From NCBI GenBank assembly GCA_903882905.1, contig CAIRYW010000017.1:1-56139 (forward strand): a stretch of 56,139 bases of DNA, read 5' to 3'. The stretch is from an uncultured bacterium (lineage in GTDB: Bacteria; Patescibacteriota; Minisyncoccia; Phycocordibacterales; CAIRYW01). Shown in pieces: positions 23,599 through 34,000 of the stretch (positions within the stretch are counted from its first letter, which is position 1; each line of letters starts with the position of its first letter). The notes under the pieces were generated by a model, which ran no database searches, was not told the DNA's origin, and saw nothing but the letters and a program-made list of their open reading frames with translations. The position numbers were made by a program, and so were the translations under genes.

Positions 23599-24166
23599 AA
23601 TTGTATTCGATATAGAAACAAGAAATATTTTTGAGGATGTGGGAAAGGCCGACCCTGCCCTTTTGGATATTTCCATTGTTTGTATTTATGATTATTCAAC
23701 AGACGAATATTCAAGTTACCTAGTGGAAGAACTTCCTAAACTTTGGAAAATTTTGGAAGACACAGAAATCCTAATTGGATTCAATAGTAATCATTTTGAT
23801 ATTCCACTTTTAAATAAGTATTACCACGGAGATTTAAATAACATACAGAGCCTAGATATCCTAGAAGAAGTCAGAAAATCTATTGGTAGAAGAGTTGGAC
23901 TTGGAAATATTGCAGAAGCGACGCTCGGTCACGGAAAAAGCGGCCACGGTCTTCAAGCTGTCGAGTGGTGGAAAAAAGGAAATATAGAAAGTATAAGAAA
24001 ATACTGTATTGAGGACGTAAAAGTAACAAAGGAGGTCTATGAATATGCCTTAAAAAATGGCAAAATTAAGTATAAAGATGGCGAAATTATTAAAGATGCT
24101 ATAATTGATACCAAAGATTGGGACAACAAAAAAGAGGCTGTTTTAAATAGATCTCTCTTTTTTTAA
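23591..24166 (+). CDS. RNase H-like 3'-5' exonuclease (DEDD superfamily, YprB-like)
   Basis: A 191-residue protein with the ribonuclease H-like exonuclease fold. Exo I is KIVFDIETRN (about 3-12) with the DxE pair, Exo II lies in EILIGFNSNHFDIPLLNKYY (conserved Asp after the N-x-x-F), and Exo III is YCIEDVKVTKEVYEYA, with the last metal-binding Asp. This matches the YprB or RNase_H_2 group more than the proofreading subunit DnaQ. The start at 23591 overlaps the preceding stop. The likely work is trimming of DNA or RNA ends in repair or turnover; substrate is not settled. Confidence 0.8.
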   Translation: MRKIVFDIETRNIFEDVGKADPALLDISIVCIYDYSTDEYSSYLVEELPKLWKILEDTEILIGFNSNHFDIPLLNKYYHGDLNNIQSLDILEEVRKSIGRRVGLGNIAEATLGHGKSGHGLQAVEWWKKGNIESIRKYCIEDVKVTKEVYEYALKNGKIKYKDGEIIKDAIIDTKDWDNKKEAVLNRSLFF

Positions 24167-24240
24167 TATTATTAGATTATTAAGATTAAAAATTAACCCA
24201 CCAAAAATTTTTAAAGAAAAATTTAGGCGGGTAAAAAAAT

Positions 24241-25011
24241 ATGGAAAACGAAACATCACACGAGCATTCAAATCATGAACACCATGAACATAATCACCCA
24301 CACCAAGAACAAAAACAAAATCCTTGGGCAATCCCTTTGGCAATTGTTTTAGCTGGTGGAATTGTAGCTCTTGCAGTTTTTTATTCTGGAAAAACAACTA
24401 CAAAAAATAATCCAACTCAAGCTGATGGAGCAACCGCAACACAAAATGTTGATGTTAGGCCTGTTGATTCTACTGACCATGTTTTTGGTGATGTAAATGC
24501 TCCAATTAAGATTGTTGAGTACAGTGATTTACAGTGTCCTTATTGCCAGGAATTTGATGCGACAATGAGACAAATCATGACTGACTACAAAGGAAAAGTT
24601 GCTTGGATTTACAGAAGCTTCTGGGCAGTAAGAAAACTTCCAGATGGATCAGTCTTTCACCCACTTGGCGGCAAGGCCGCTGAGTCAGCAGAATGTGTTG
24701 CTGAACTTGGAGGAAATGATAAATTCTGGGATTACATTGGAAAAGTATTCGCTGATCAAGCAAATGGAAGTTTGGACAATCTAGATAAATACGCAACAGC
24801 AGAAGGGATTGATCAGGCAGCATTTGATAAATGTCTATCAAGCGGAAAATACACTGCAAAAGTTGCAAGTCTCTATCAAGAAGGACTTAAATCTCAGGTC
24901 AATGGAACACCGAACGCATTTATAATGAGTAAAAATGGAATTGTAGTTATTCCAGGAGCTGTGCCCTACGCACAAGTAAAGGCTGCTTTGGATAGTATTC
25001 TGAAGAATTAA
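24241..25011 (+). CDS. Membrane-anchored DsbA-like thiol oxidoreductase with His-rich tail
   Basis: A 256-residue thioredoxin-fold protein. The first 21 residues hold eight His residues alternating with acidic and polar ones, followed by a membrane anchor (about 29-48). The extracytoplasmic domain starts near 80 and has the redox motif CPYC (99-102) in YSDLQCPYCQEF, a helical insert, and the cis-Pro loop NGTPNAFIM (about 215-223). This is the DsbA/BdbD family that forms disulfides in exported proteins. The His-rich, presumably cytosolic N-tail could bind metal, which is unusual. The 74-base gap before it has no gene. Exported Cys-rich proteins such as the one at 42636 are possible clients. 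Confidence 0.9.
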   Translation: MENETSHEHSNHEHHEHNHPHQEQKQNPWAIPLAIVLAGGIVALAVFYSGKTTTKNNPTQADGATATQNVDVRPVDSTDHVFGDVNAPIKIVEYSDLQCPYCQEFDATMRQIMTDYKGKVAWIYRSFWAVRKLPDGSVFHPLGGKAAESAECVAELGGNDKFWDYIGKVFADQANGSLDNLDKYATAEGIDQAAFDKCLSSGKYTAKVASLYQEGLKSQVNGTPNAFIMSKNGIVVIPGAVPYAQVKAALDSILKN

Positions 25012-25021
25012 AAACTATAGA

Positions 25022-25056
25022 AAAAAAGGCGCAAAGCTTCGCTTTGCGCCTTTTTT
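25022..25056. terminator. Strong bidirectional terminator between dsbA-like and helicase genes
   Basis: GGCGCAAAGC and GCTTTGCGCC form a ten-pair stem with a three-base loop, flanked by an A-run and a T-run. It can end the plus-strand redox gene (stop 25011) and the converging minus-strand helicase gene (stop 25066). Confidence 0.92.
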
Positions 25057-25065
25057 GTTTGATAA

Positions 25066-27984
25066 CTATTTCCAAATATCCCTTAGTTTACAATATTCGC
25101 AAGTTGTATCATCACATTTATTTTCCAAAATTTTTCCAGACCAAACAGAATCAACAAGAGATTGAATATCCTCCATAACTTTTTCAATATCAGAATCTGT
25201 AATCTCGAACGTTGAAATAGCACAATTTCCCTTTTCATCAGGAGTTAAAAAGACCAAAGAAGGAATAATTTTTTTGCCTTTGTACTTGGAATTGTCTTGA
25301 AGTAGTAACTTATAAAAAACTAACTGTCTAAAGTAATCTACGGTAGAATTTTTTGTATTACCTTTAATTTCATTTTCACTCATCCTACCTTTTGTTTTGT
25401 AATCAAAGACAAGAACTTCCTTATCTTTAACAATTACAGCATCAAGCCGACCTTTTAATGGAATTAAAACTTCTTTATTTCCAAATTTTCCACTAAAAAA
25501 ATTTTCTGTCTTAACTTCAGAAGAGACTTCCCCTTCAGTATTTAAGTGAGAAAATAAACTATGAGCTACATCACCAGCTCTTTTGCTTAATTCCTCAATA
25601 ATTGAATCTTTCTCAAACTTAGGTAACAGTGAACTATTTATATATTCACCGACTGTATCCTTGATAATTTTCTCTATTGTTTTTTCATCTTTCTCTGGTG
25701 ATTTCCAAATTTGATCCAAAGCCTTGTGCATAGCATTTCCCTTTTCTGATGAAGCATTTGGACCTTCGGGAACTTTCAAAATACTTTGCCAAACAAATTT
25801 GCTTGGGCAGTTTAAAAAGTGATTTAGAGCTGTGACAGAGAGACCTTCTTCTATTAAAACTTTTTTGGTGTAATCAATAATTTTTTCGTTGTCTTGCTTT
25901 TGAATATTTTTATTTGCCAAAGAATTGTTAACTGCCTGCGGGATGGATTGTTTCTTAATAGAATCTTGATTCAGCTCATCCAAAAATCTAAGTGGGGTAA
26001 ATAACTTTTCATCTTTGTTTTTTTCTGTTACAAACAAGGTAATGTGTTTTCTTGCTCGAGTTAAAGCTACATAAAATAGCCTTCGAGTATCTTTTAAATC
26101 TTCTCCTTCCTCTTTAGAATTTCCAGGAAGAACAAAAAATTCTCCATGCTTTCTAGAAATCCAAGATTCTTCTGTGGCAAAAGGAATAAATACATAATCA
26201 AATTCCTGTCCTTTACTTCCGTGAGCCGTCATTGCAAGCACTTGGGTCTCTGGAGCACCAATAGAAACCTTAATACTTTTTTCCTCAGCTGAAACTTTAT
26301 AAGCTAACAAATTTTTAATTAATTCACTTGGACTAGTAATTTCTCCTTGTTTTATAATTTGCTCAGAGAGTGAAATGATTCCTCTCCACACTTCCACAAA
26401 ACTTGGATCGCGGGCAATAATTTCTTCAAAGCCAGATAACTTTGCAATTTCAGTCAAAAAATGGATTGGACTATCGTTTACAATATTTTTCTTAATTGTT
26501 TTTAAAACAGGAATTATTTTCTCTACTTTTTCAAAATTTCCAGATTTTAGGGCTTTAATTGCTTCAATTTCTAATTCAAAATCTAAGTGCCAAAGTCCTG
26601 AGGCAATAGTTTTACTTAATAAATCAGTCTCTGAAAAATCATTTAAAAATCCAATCAATGAAAAAAAAATTAGACCTACAGGATGGGAAAAAATATTAAT
26701 TACTCTTTCGGAAGAAACCTTTATTCCTCGTTCCGTTAGAGCTCGTATTACATCTTCCAGCTCCTTATTTTTTCTTGTAATTATGGCAATTGTGGTTTCT
26801 GGTTCCTTTTTAATTATTTTATTTATTTCTTCACTTAAATATTCCTCAGCAGAAAAAACGTCTGGAGCAGAAATAATATCTATTGGCTTTGGCTCAGGCC
26901 TATGTCCAGTAAGCTTTACTCTGAGTTCTTGATGTTCACCTTCTGCATAGTTTTTTTCAATCATATTAAAACTTGCATCCAAAATATGTTGATGGGATCT
27001 AAAATTATCCTCCAATGCAATTAATTTCATATCATTCCATTTTTTTCCAAATCTTAAAAAATTTTCGAGAGATGCACCTTGAAAACGATAAATCGCTTGC
27101 TTTTCATCTCCCACAATAAAAACGTTTGGGTTATCGAAAAAATTAGCAATTAAAGTAATAATTTCATTTTGAGAATCATTAGTATCTTGATGCTCATCGA
27201 CGAGAATATACAAAAACTTTTCTTGAATTAACTGTAAAAATAATTCATCATTTTTTAAAGCTTTGAGTAGTTCAAAAATTAGATCGTCGTAATCAACTCT
27301 GTTTGCTTCTCTTTTTTGTTTTTCGTATTCTTTGTAAACCTTGGCAAATAAAATAGTTTTTTCACATTTTTCAATTAGTTTTTTTGCTTCAGCCTTTAGT
27401 CCACCCTTATTTTCTCCTCGTGTAGAAATTAAGTCTTTATCATTCTGAATTTCTTCAATTTTTTCTTTTGCAAAAACTAAAACTTGTTCAGGATTTTTAT
27501 CTCCTTTTTTTGATTCACTAATATTGTGAATTATTGAGTTTACATAAAAATCAGGTTTGCCTAAAGGTCTTATGAGTGCAAATTCTTTTTTCTCAAGAAT
27601 TTTTTTAATTAAAACTTCATTTTCAATTTCAGTTAATTGAACAGATTTATCTAAGTGCACAAAATGATCTCTATATTCAGAAATAAGCGAAGAAGCAAAA
27701 CTATGAAAAGTATGAACCCTAACTTCATCTGCTCTGCTTCCAATAATTTCTCTTAATTTCTTTTTGATCGCCTTAACTCCAGCATCGGTATAAGTAATTG
27801 CAAGAATCCCTGACGGAGGCGTATCTGTGAGGCGTAGAATGTTTGCAATGCGCAAAGTAAGAATAGTCGTCTTACCTGTTCCAGGCCCCGCAATAACCAT
27901 TACAGGCCCTTCTATAGTGTCCACAGCCTCCTTTTGGACCGCGGTTAGATTTTTGTATTTAGCTTGAAATTTCTCGTCTTTCAT
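25066..27984 (-). CDS. UvrD/PcrA-like superfamily 1 helicase fused to a PD-(D/E)XK nuclease
   Basis: A 972-residue repair enzyme. The helicase part (about 1-680) has the Q motif Gln 17, Walker A AGPGTGKTTI (32-41), motif II ILVDEHQDTND, motif III VFIVGDEKQAIYRFQGA, motif IV in LEDNFRS, motif V TAHGSKGQEFDYVFIP and motif VI RRLFYVALTRARKHI. The C-terminal part is a RecB/Cas4-like nuclease with GRLDAVIVKDKEVLVFDYKTKG-type motif (core GRLDAVI and FDYKTK). A Cys in FLNCPSKF together with the C-terminal CDDTTCEYC could bind an iron-sulfur cluster as in AddB nucleases. The fusion would both unwind and trim broken ends. It forms its own unit between two terminators. Confidence 0.92.
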   Translation of the reverse strand: MKDEKFQAKYKNLTAVQKEAVDTIEGPVMVIAGPGTGKTTILTLRIANILRLTDTPPSGILAITYTDAGVKAIKKKLREIIGSRADEVRVHTFHSFASSLISEYRDHFVHLDKSVQLTEIENEVLIKKILEKKEFALIRPLGKPDFYVNSIIHNISESKKGDKNPEQVLVFAKEKIEEIQNDKDLISTRGENKGGLKAEAKKLIEKCEKTILFAKVYKEYEKQKREANRVDYDDLIFELLKALKNDELFLQLIQEKFLYILVDEHQDTNDSQNEIITLIANFFDNPNVFIVGDEKQAIYRFQGASLENFLRFGKKWNDMKLIALEDNFRSHQHILDASFNMIEKNYAEGEHQELRVKLTGHRPEPKPIDIISAPDVFSAEEYLSEEINKIIKKEPETTIAIITRKNKELEDVIRALTERGIKVSSERVINIFSHPVGLIFFSLIGFLNDFSETDLLSKTIASGLWHLDFELEIEAIKALKSGNFEKVEKIIPVLKTIKKNIVNDSPIHFLTEIAKLSGFEEIIARDPSFVEVWRGIISLSEQIIKQGEITSPSELIKNLLAYKVSAEEKSIKVSIGAPETQVLAMTAHGSKGQEFDYVFIPFATEESWISRKHGEFFVLPGNSKEEGEDLKDTRRLFYVALTRARKHITLFVTEKNKDEKLFTPLRFLDELNQDSIKKQSIPQAVNNSLANKNIQKQDNEKIIDYTKKVLIEEGLSVTALNHFLNCPSKFVWQSILKVPEGPNASSEKGNAMHKALDQIWKSPEKDEKTIEKIIKDTVGEYINSSLLPKFEKDSIIEELSKRAGDVAHSLFSHLNTEGEVSSEVKTENFFSGKFGNKEVLIPLKGRLDAVIVKDKEVLVFDYKTKGRMSENEIKGNTKNSTVDYFRQLVFYKLLLQDNSKYKGKKIIPSLVFLTPDEKGNCAISTFEITDSDIEKVMEDIQSLVDSVWSGKILENKCDDTTCEYCKLRDIWK

Positions 27985-28030
27985 TGGTTATATTGTCTCA
28001 TTTTACAGTCACTTTTTATATACCTATTAC

Positions 28031-28058
28031 AAAAATACCGCCAACAGGCGGTATTTTT
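28031..28058 (-). terminator. Intrinsic terminator of rpoD
   Basis: AAAAATACCGCC and GGCGGTATTTTT pair around a four-base loop, with T-runs on either strand. It lies 8 bases past the rpoD stop and thus ends the dnaG-rpoD transcript before the helicase gene. Stem and flanks are nearly the same as those of the terminator at 17990. Confidence 0.88.
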
Positions 28059-28066
28059 GTTTTTAT

Positions 28067-29284
28067 TTAGTAGTTCTTTAATCTACCTACATTATCGTGA
28101 AGACGAATCTTTTCGAGAGCTTTAGCTTCGATTTGGCGAATTCTTTCTCGGGTTACAGCAAAAGTTTTTCCTACTTCTTCAAGGGTGTGCTGAATTCCAT
28201 CAAGGAGTCCGTGTCGCATTTCAAGAATTCTTCTTTCTTTTTCTGAGAGGTCATCAAGAATTTGTCCAACTTGGTCTTTAAGAATTCTCTGTGATGAATC
28301 TTGATCTGGAGATGGAATTTTTTCATCAGCAATAAAGTCTCCGTAAGTTGTTTTTTCATCACCATCATCTCCAACCGGAGTATCGAGTGATACTGTTGTT
28401 TGATCGATCTTTTCAATTTGGTAAACCTTATCAACATCTAGCCCCATTTCCACTGCAATTTCTTCTGGCATTGGATCTCGGCCTAAATCTTGAGAAAGTC
28501 TTCTTACAACTTGCTTGTATTTTGCGATTGTCTCCACCATGTGCACAGGAACTCGGATAGTTCGAGATTGATCTGCAAGAGCACGAGTAATTGATTGTCT
28601 AATCCACCAAGTCGCGTATGTTGAAAACTTATAACCTTTTGTCCAATCGAATTTATCAACGGCTTTAAATAAACCTAGGTTTCCTTCTTGAATAAGATCA
28701 AGTAATGTTAAATCTGGACTTCTTCCAACATATTTTTTTGCAATGGAAACAACAAGACGAAGGTTTGCTTTGGCAAGCAAGTTTTTCGCTTCCTCATCTC
28801 CATCCTGAATTCTTTTTGCTAAATCTTTTTCTTCGGCTGCGTGAATCAATGGATACTGACCAATTTCTTTGAGGTACATCTGGATTGAGTCGTAATTTTC
28901 TCTTTTGCTTCCATATTTTTTCAAAAAATCATCTTCAGTAGTTTTTATATCAAGAAAACCGCCTCCTTCGAGAATATCAATTCCTGCCGAAGTTAATCTT
29001 TCGTACAAAGAATCAAGAAAAACAACATCATCCTCAATTGTAGGAAAACTTTTCAAAATCTCATCATATGTGATGAACCCCCTCTCCTTACCCTTACCAA
29101 TAAGTAAAATAGCTTTTTTTTCTGAATCCTGATTCTTTTTTGATGCAGAAATTTTGGCAACTTTTTTTGCTTTTGGCGCTTTTTTTGCTTTAACTTTTAT
29201 TTTCTTAACTTTTTTTACAATTTTCTTTGCTGGTTTTTTAACTTGCTTTTTGGACTTTATTTTTTTTGTTGTTTTTTTCTTCAT
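28067..29284 (-). CDS. rpoD: Primary RNA polymerase sigma factor RpoD (SigA)
   Basis: A 405-residue housekeeping sigma factor. The first 57 residues form a Lys/Ala-rich basic tail (KKxxKK repeats), unlike the acidic region 1.1 of classical sigma-70. Region 1.2 has [20 protein letters not shown]; region 2 has [35 protein letters not shown] and the -10 reader [20 protein letters not shown]; region 3 has [16 protein letters not shown]; region 4 ends with the -35 reader [18 protein letters not shown]. The gene follows dnaG with a 12-base gap, echoing the macromolecular-synthesis operon. The 17-bp-spaced promoters seen elsewhere in the window fit its regions 2 and 4. Confidence 0.96.
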   Translation of the reverse strand: MKKKTTKKIKSKKQVKKPAKKIVKKVKKIKVKAKKAPKAKKVAKISASKKNQDSEKKAILLIGKGKERGFITYDEILKSFPTIEDDVVFLDSLYERLTSAGIDILEGGGFLDIKTTEDDFLKKYGSKRENYDSIQMYLKEIGQYPLIHAAEEKDLAKRIQDGDEEAKNLLAKANLRLVVSIAKKYVGRSPDLTLLDLIQEGNLGLFKAVDKFDWTKGYKFSTYATWWIRQSITRALADQSRTIRVPVHMVETIAKYKQVVRRLSQDLGRDPMPEEIAVEMGLDVDKVYQIEKIDQTTVSLDTPVGDDGDEKTTYGDFIADEKIPSPDQDSSQRILKDQVGQILDDLSEKERRILEMRHGLLDGIQHTLEEVGKTFAVTRERIRQIEAKALEKIRLHDNVGRLKNY

Positions 29285-29296
29285 AAATTCTTTTAA

Positions 29297-30976
29297 TTAT
29301 CGAATAATATTATATTTTTTTGAAAGGTTTGAGAGATTAAGTGATATCTCTTGAAACTCTCGAAGCAGTCGACTTTCTTCTTCCTTATCTTTCACTGCTT
29401 CGGCTTTCTTTAATCTTTCAATTGATTTGGATAATTTTTCTCTTAAAATTTCGTCCTCTAACATGAAAAGGGCTTCGTTTTGGTAATAATCTAAATTCTC
29501 TGATCCATAATTCATCTTACCTTCAAAATAAATTTCATCTTTCTCTTCTTCTGGGAGGGATTCAAGACCAGTAAGATTCAAAATTTTCTTCCCAAACTCT
29601 TCTGCTTTTTCCTTATCCAATTCCCTCAAAACAAATAAAACTGAAAGAGCTTTTCGAAGGTAACTTTTACCTTTCGAAACATTAATATTTTTGGGCGGTG
29701 AACTTGAAATTTGCTCAATTGTAATTTTTTGCATCTCGTCCCGTAAAGCTCCTTCAGGAAGACTAAACTCCAAACTAACTTTTGCTAAGACTCTTGATTG
29801 GTCAATCGAACTTTCAATAGATCTTGCAAGTGGTAATATTTGAGACTTCAAAATTGTATCCGCCTCGCTACTTTTACCTTCAGTAATTTTTTTCTTTGCA
29901 ATTGAAAGAAAGTAATCAATCACACTTGGTGCTTCCCCGATAATTTTTTGCCAAGCTTTAGGATCAGTCTTAACAATATCTGCTGGGTCTTTTCCTCCAC
30001 TTATAACTGATGCTTTAACAAAAAAGCTTTTCTCTAGAGCCATTAAAGCCGCTCTGAAAGAAGCATTAACTCCAGCAGGATCTGAATCAAAAGAAATGAC
30101 AAGTGTATCTGTAATTCTTTTTAAATAAGTCAGGTGGTCGTAAGTGAGACTTGTACCACTAGTTGCAACAGTGTTTAAGACTCCTGCTTGATGACTCATG
30201 ATTAAATCCATCTGCCCTTCAACAAGCACTGCAAACTTTTTTTCTCTGATAGAATTTTTTGCAAAATTAATTCCATAGAGTGTTTTACTCTTTTCAAATA
30301 TCGGCGTTTCTGGACTGTTTATATATTTTGCTTCTTCACTTTCATTTTTAAGGATTCTTCCAGAAAAAGCTACAACTCTTCCGCTTGCGTCAAAAATTGG
30401 AAACATAATTCTTCCGCGGAATGCATCATAATTTCCTTTTGGTCCTTTTTTTGTAAGACCAGCAAGAAACAAATCATTTTCACTCCACCTTTTCCCTAAA
30501 CTTGTGATTAGTGAATGCCATTCATCTGGTGCAAATCCTACTCTAAATTGTTTTAGGGATTCAATTGATACTCCTCTGTCTTTCAAATAAATTAAAGCCT
30601 CTTTTGAATCACGAAGATTACGCTCAAAAAAAACAGTCGCATCTTCCATAATTTCAAAAAGTCTCTCTCGTTCACTTTTTTCTTTTATGTTTTCTCTTTC
30701 AATTGGAACCCCTGCTCTTTCAGCAAGAATTTTTAGTGCTCCTAAAAAATCCAAAGCCTCTATCTCTTCGACAAATGAAAAAATATCTCCTTTTTGGCCG
30801 CAACCGAAACAATAATAAGTATTTCTCTCCGGAGATACGAAAAAGGAAGCAGATTTTTCCTGATGGAATGGACATCTAGCTTTGAGGTAGGTTCCTGCTT
30901 TTTCGAGCGTAATATAGGAACCTACCACTTCTTCAATAGATAATTTTTCTTTTATTTTTTCTACTGTGGAGGACAT
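29297..30976 (-). CDS. dnaG: DNA primase DnaG
   Basis: A 559-residue primase that makes RNA primers for replication. The N-terminal zinc domain (about 35-65) shows CPFHQEKSASFFVSPER and YYCFGCGQKGDIFSF, the CHC2 finger. The core follows with GFAPDEWHSLI, and the TOPRIM domain has VLVEGQMDLIM (about 252-262) and ISFDSDPAGVNA. The C-terminal helicase-binding part (about 420-559) is short and poorly conserved. Length is a little under the usual 580-600. It lies between rpoC and rpoD on the same strand, with 59 bases (including a 7-bp tandem repeat) separating it from rpoC. Confidence 0.96.
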   Translation of the reverse strand: MSSTVEKIKEKLSIEEVVGSYITLEKAGTYLKARCPFHQEKSASFFVSPERNTYYCFGCGQKGDIFSFVEEIEALDFLGALKILAERAGVPIERENIKEKSERERLFEIMEDATVFFERNLRDSKEALIYLKDRGVSIESLKQFRVGFAPDEWHSLITSLGKRWSENDLFLAGLTKKGPKGNYDAFRGRIMFPIFDASGRVVAFSGRILKNESEEAKYINSPETPIFEKSKTLYGINFAKNSIREKKFAVLVEGQMDLIMSHQAGVLNTVATSGTSLTYDHLTYLKRITDTLVISFDSDPAGVNASFRAALMALEKSFFVKASVISGGKDPADIVKTDPKAWQKIIGEAPSVIDYFLSIAKKKITEGKSSEADTILKSQILPLARSIESSIDQSRVLAKVSLEFSLPEGALRDEMQKITIEQISSSPPKNINVSKGKSYLRKALSVLFVLRELDKEKAEEFGKKILNLTGLESLPEEEKDEIYFEGKMNYGSENLDYYQNEALFMLEDEILREKLSKSIERLKKAEAVKDKEEESRLLREFQEISLNLSNLSKKYNIIR

Positions 30977-31005
30977 TTAATTTTTGCGAAGCAAAAAACC
31001 TAACA

Positions 31006-31033
31006 ACTTAAAACTATAAACTCAAAACTAATT
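31006..31033. repeat. Degenerate 7-bp tandem repeat between rpoC and dnaG
   Basis: Four consecutive heptamers all begin with ACT: ACTTAAA, ACTATAA, ACTCAAA, ACTAATT. The array is in the 59-base gap, a few bases from the rpoC stop, next to a small hairpin TTTTTGC-GAA-GCAAAAA at 30981-30997. Its 7-bp phase matches the other arrays in the window. Confidence 0.5.
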
Positions 31034-31035
31034 TT

Positions 31036-34000
31036 CTATTCCCCTTGAATTTCGTCTCTGTAAGTTGCCTGAAGATTCTCAATCATTTTTGATTTCTCAC
31101 TTCCCTTGAATCCTGTTCCTGCTGGGATTAGTCTTCCTAGAATTACGTTTTCCATAAGACCATTAAGTCTATCCTCTGCACCTTGAGCAGCTGATTGAAT
31201 CAACACTCTAGTTGTATGCTGGAATGAAGCCGCAGAAAGAAAACTCTGTCGTGATAGAGAAACATCGGTGATTCCAAGAACAATCTGATCTGCTTTTGCT
31301 TCCTCAAGTCCTGCAGCTTTCATTTTCTCATTTTCTTCAAATAGTTCACTCCATTCAATTATAGCGCCTTCTGCAAATACAGTGTCTCCAGCTTTTTTAA
31401 CTTTTAGTCTTCCAAACATTTGACGAACGATTACTTCAATATGTTTTCTTGAAACAGCTTCCCCTTGAAGTTCGTAAAGTTTTTTAATTTCAGAAATAAT
31501 ATAATTCTCAGTTATTTCTTTTCCAGCGTATTTGAATAGATCATCAATATCAGCTGAACCGTCTGTTAGAAGTTCACCTTTCTTTACATTATCTCCAACT
31601 TTTACTAGAGGCATTCTAAGTCTGTGTACTTCGTATTCAATAGCAGCCGCTTTTTTGACTTTACTTTTTTCTTCAAGTTCTGGAATGATAACAATTTTCT
31701 TTTCTTTTCTTCCATCAGTAACTTCTGAAACAACTCCACTTACTTTTGATATTACAGCAGGATTTTTTGGTTTTCTCTTTTCAAAAACTTCTTCCACTCT
31801 AGGCAAACCTTGAGTGATATCTCCACCAATCTGCGCAGTTCCTCCTGAGTGAAATGTTCTCATTGTCAGCTGAGTACCAGGCTCTCCGATAGCTTGTGCA
31901 GCCACAGTTCCAACAGCTTCTCCTAAATCAATTAATTTATTTCTTCCGAGATCCAATCCGTAACATTTTGCACAGATTCCTCCTCTTGATTTACATGTAA
32001 GTGGAGAACGTGCAAACACTTCACTGACTCCTGATTTTTCAATTATTTGTGCATCATCATCTGTAATAAGATGACCTTTTGCAAAAATTTCTTCTCCCTT
32101 GGCATCCTTAAGATCATCTGCCAAAACTCTTCCTCTAATACTCTTTGAGATTGGAGATTCAATTCCAGACGCTGTTTCTTTTTTAAGAATAATTCCTTCT
32201 TTAGTTCCACAATCTTCACTTGTAATGATAACATCTTGAGCTGCAACGAAAAGTCTTCTTGTTAGATATCCCGCTTTAGCAGTGTTCAGAGCTGTATCTG
32301 TAAGACCTTTTCTTGATCCGTGAGTTGTAATGAAGTATTCAATTGGATTTAATCCTTCTTTTGATGAAGACAGAATTGGGAATTCAATTGTTTCTCCTGC
32401 GGTATTTTGAATCAAACCTTTCATTCCAGACATTTGTGTTATTTGAGAAAGAGAACCTCTGGCACCAGATTTCCACATATCATAAACAGAACTCTTTTTA
32501 TCCATGTTTTCAGGAATAATTTTTTCGATTTCTGCTTTTGCTCCGTGCCAAATTTCAATATTTTTTCTAATTCTTTCTTCTTCGGACAAAAGACCTTCGT
32601 TGAATTGATTAATTGCTTCTTCTTCCTTTAACTTTGATTTTGCAATAATCGCTTTCTTTCCTTCTGGAACTTTGATGTCATCAATACCCCAAGTTGTACC
32701 TGAAAGAGTTACATATTTGAAACCAAAAGCCTTGATCTTATCCAGAATTGGAGGAAGGTTTGCAATACCGTATTTTGACATCAAGTCTGACATCAATGCG
32801 GCCATAGCTTTTTTATCAATTTCTTTATTTAAGAATGGATATTCTTCTGGCAATAATTCGTTGAATAGAATTCTTCCAACAGATGTTTCAATCATTTCTT
32901 CTGCAATGTTTTCGAATTTCTTTGTGTTTGGCTTTCTAACCAAAACCTTCGCTCTAAATGAAAGATTGTCGAAGTTAAAAGTTGCGATTGCTCCTGATGG
33001 ACCGCTGAAATATTTTCCTTCTCCTTTTTCTCCAGGAACAATTGTCGTCATCCAATAAGCTCCGAGCACAATGTCGAGTTTATCAACTGATGCAATTAGG
33101 TTTCCACTACCTGGTTTAAGAACGTTTTTGTCAGAAGCCATGATTTCACGAGCTTCAAGTTGTGCTTCTTCAGAAAGAGGAACGTGAACTGCCATTTGGT
33201 CTCCGTCGAAGTCGGCGTTGAACGCGGTACAAACAAGTGGATGAACACGAATAGCATTACCTTCAATCAAAATTGGTTTGAAAGCCTGAATACCTAATCT
33301 GTGCAATGTTGGAGCACGGTTTAGAAGAACATATTTATTTTTGATTACTTCTTCAAGAATTTCCCAAACTTCTGGAGCACTATCTTCAATCAATCTTGAA
33401 GCTCCTCTTATGTTGTAAGCAAGTTCTCTCTTTAGAATTTGAGCGACAACGAAAGGTCTGAAAAGTTCAAGAGCCATGTGTTTTGGAAGTCCACATTCAT
33501 TTAATTTCAAATCTGGTCCAACAACGATTACAGAACGTCCAGAATAATCTACTCGTTTTCCAAGAAGATTTTGTCTGAAAAGTCCTCGCTTGCCTTTCAA
33601 GTTATCTGAAAGAGATTTAAGTGGGCGTCTCTGAAGTTGTCCTAGACCTACAAAAGAATTTCCACCATGTCTGATTGAGTTATCAATAAGCACGTCAACT
33701 GCTTCCTGAAGAATTCTTTTTTCATTTCTAAGAATTACGTCAGGTGCATTAATTTCTTTAAGTTTCTTTAATCGATTATTTCTGTTGATTACTCTTCTAT
33801 ATAGATCGTTAACATCTGATGTTGCGTGTCTTCCTCCATCTAGGGCAACCATCGGTCGAAGTGCAGCTGGAATAACTGGAATTGCAGAAAGGAACATCCA
33901 TTCTGGTTTGATATTTGCTTCTATCATTCCCTTAATAATTCCAAGTCTTCTATTGATCTTATCTCTGTCTTGAGCACCAGCTTCTAGAATATCTTTTTCA

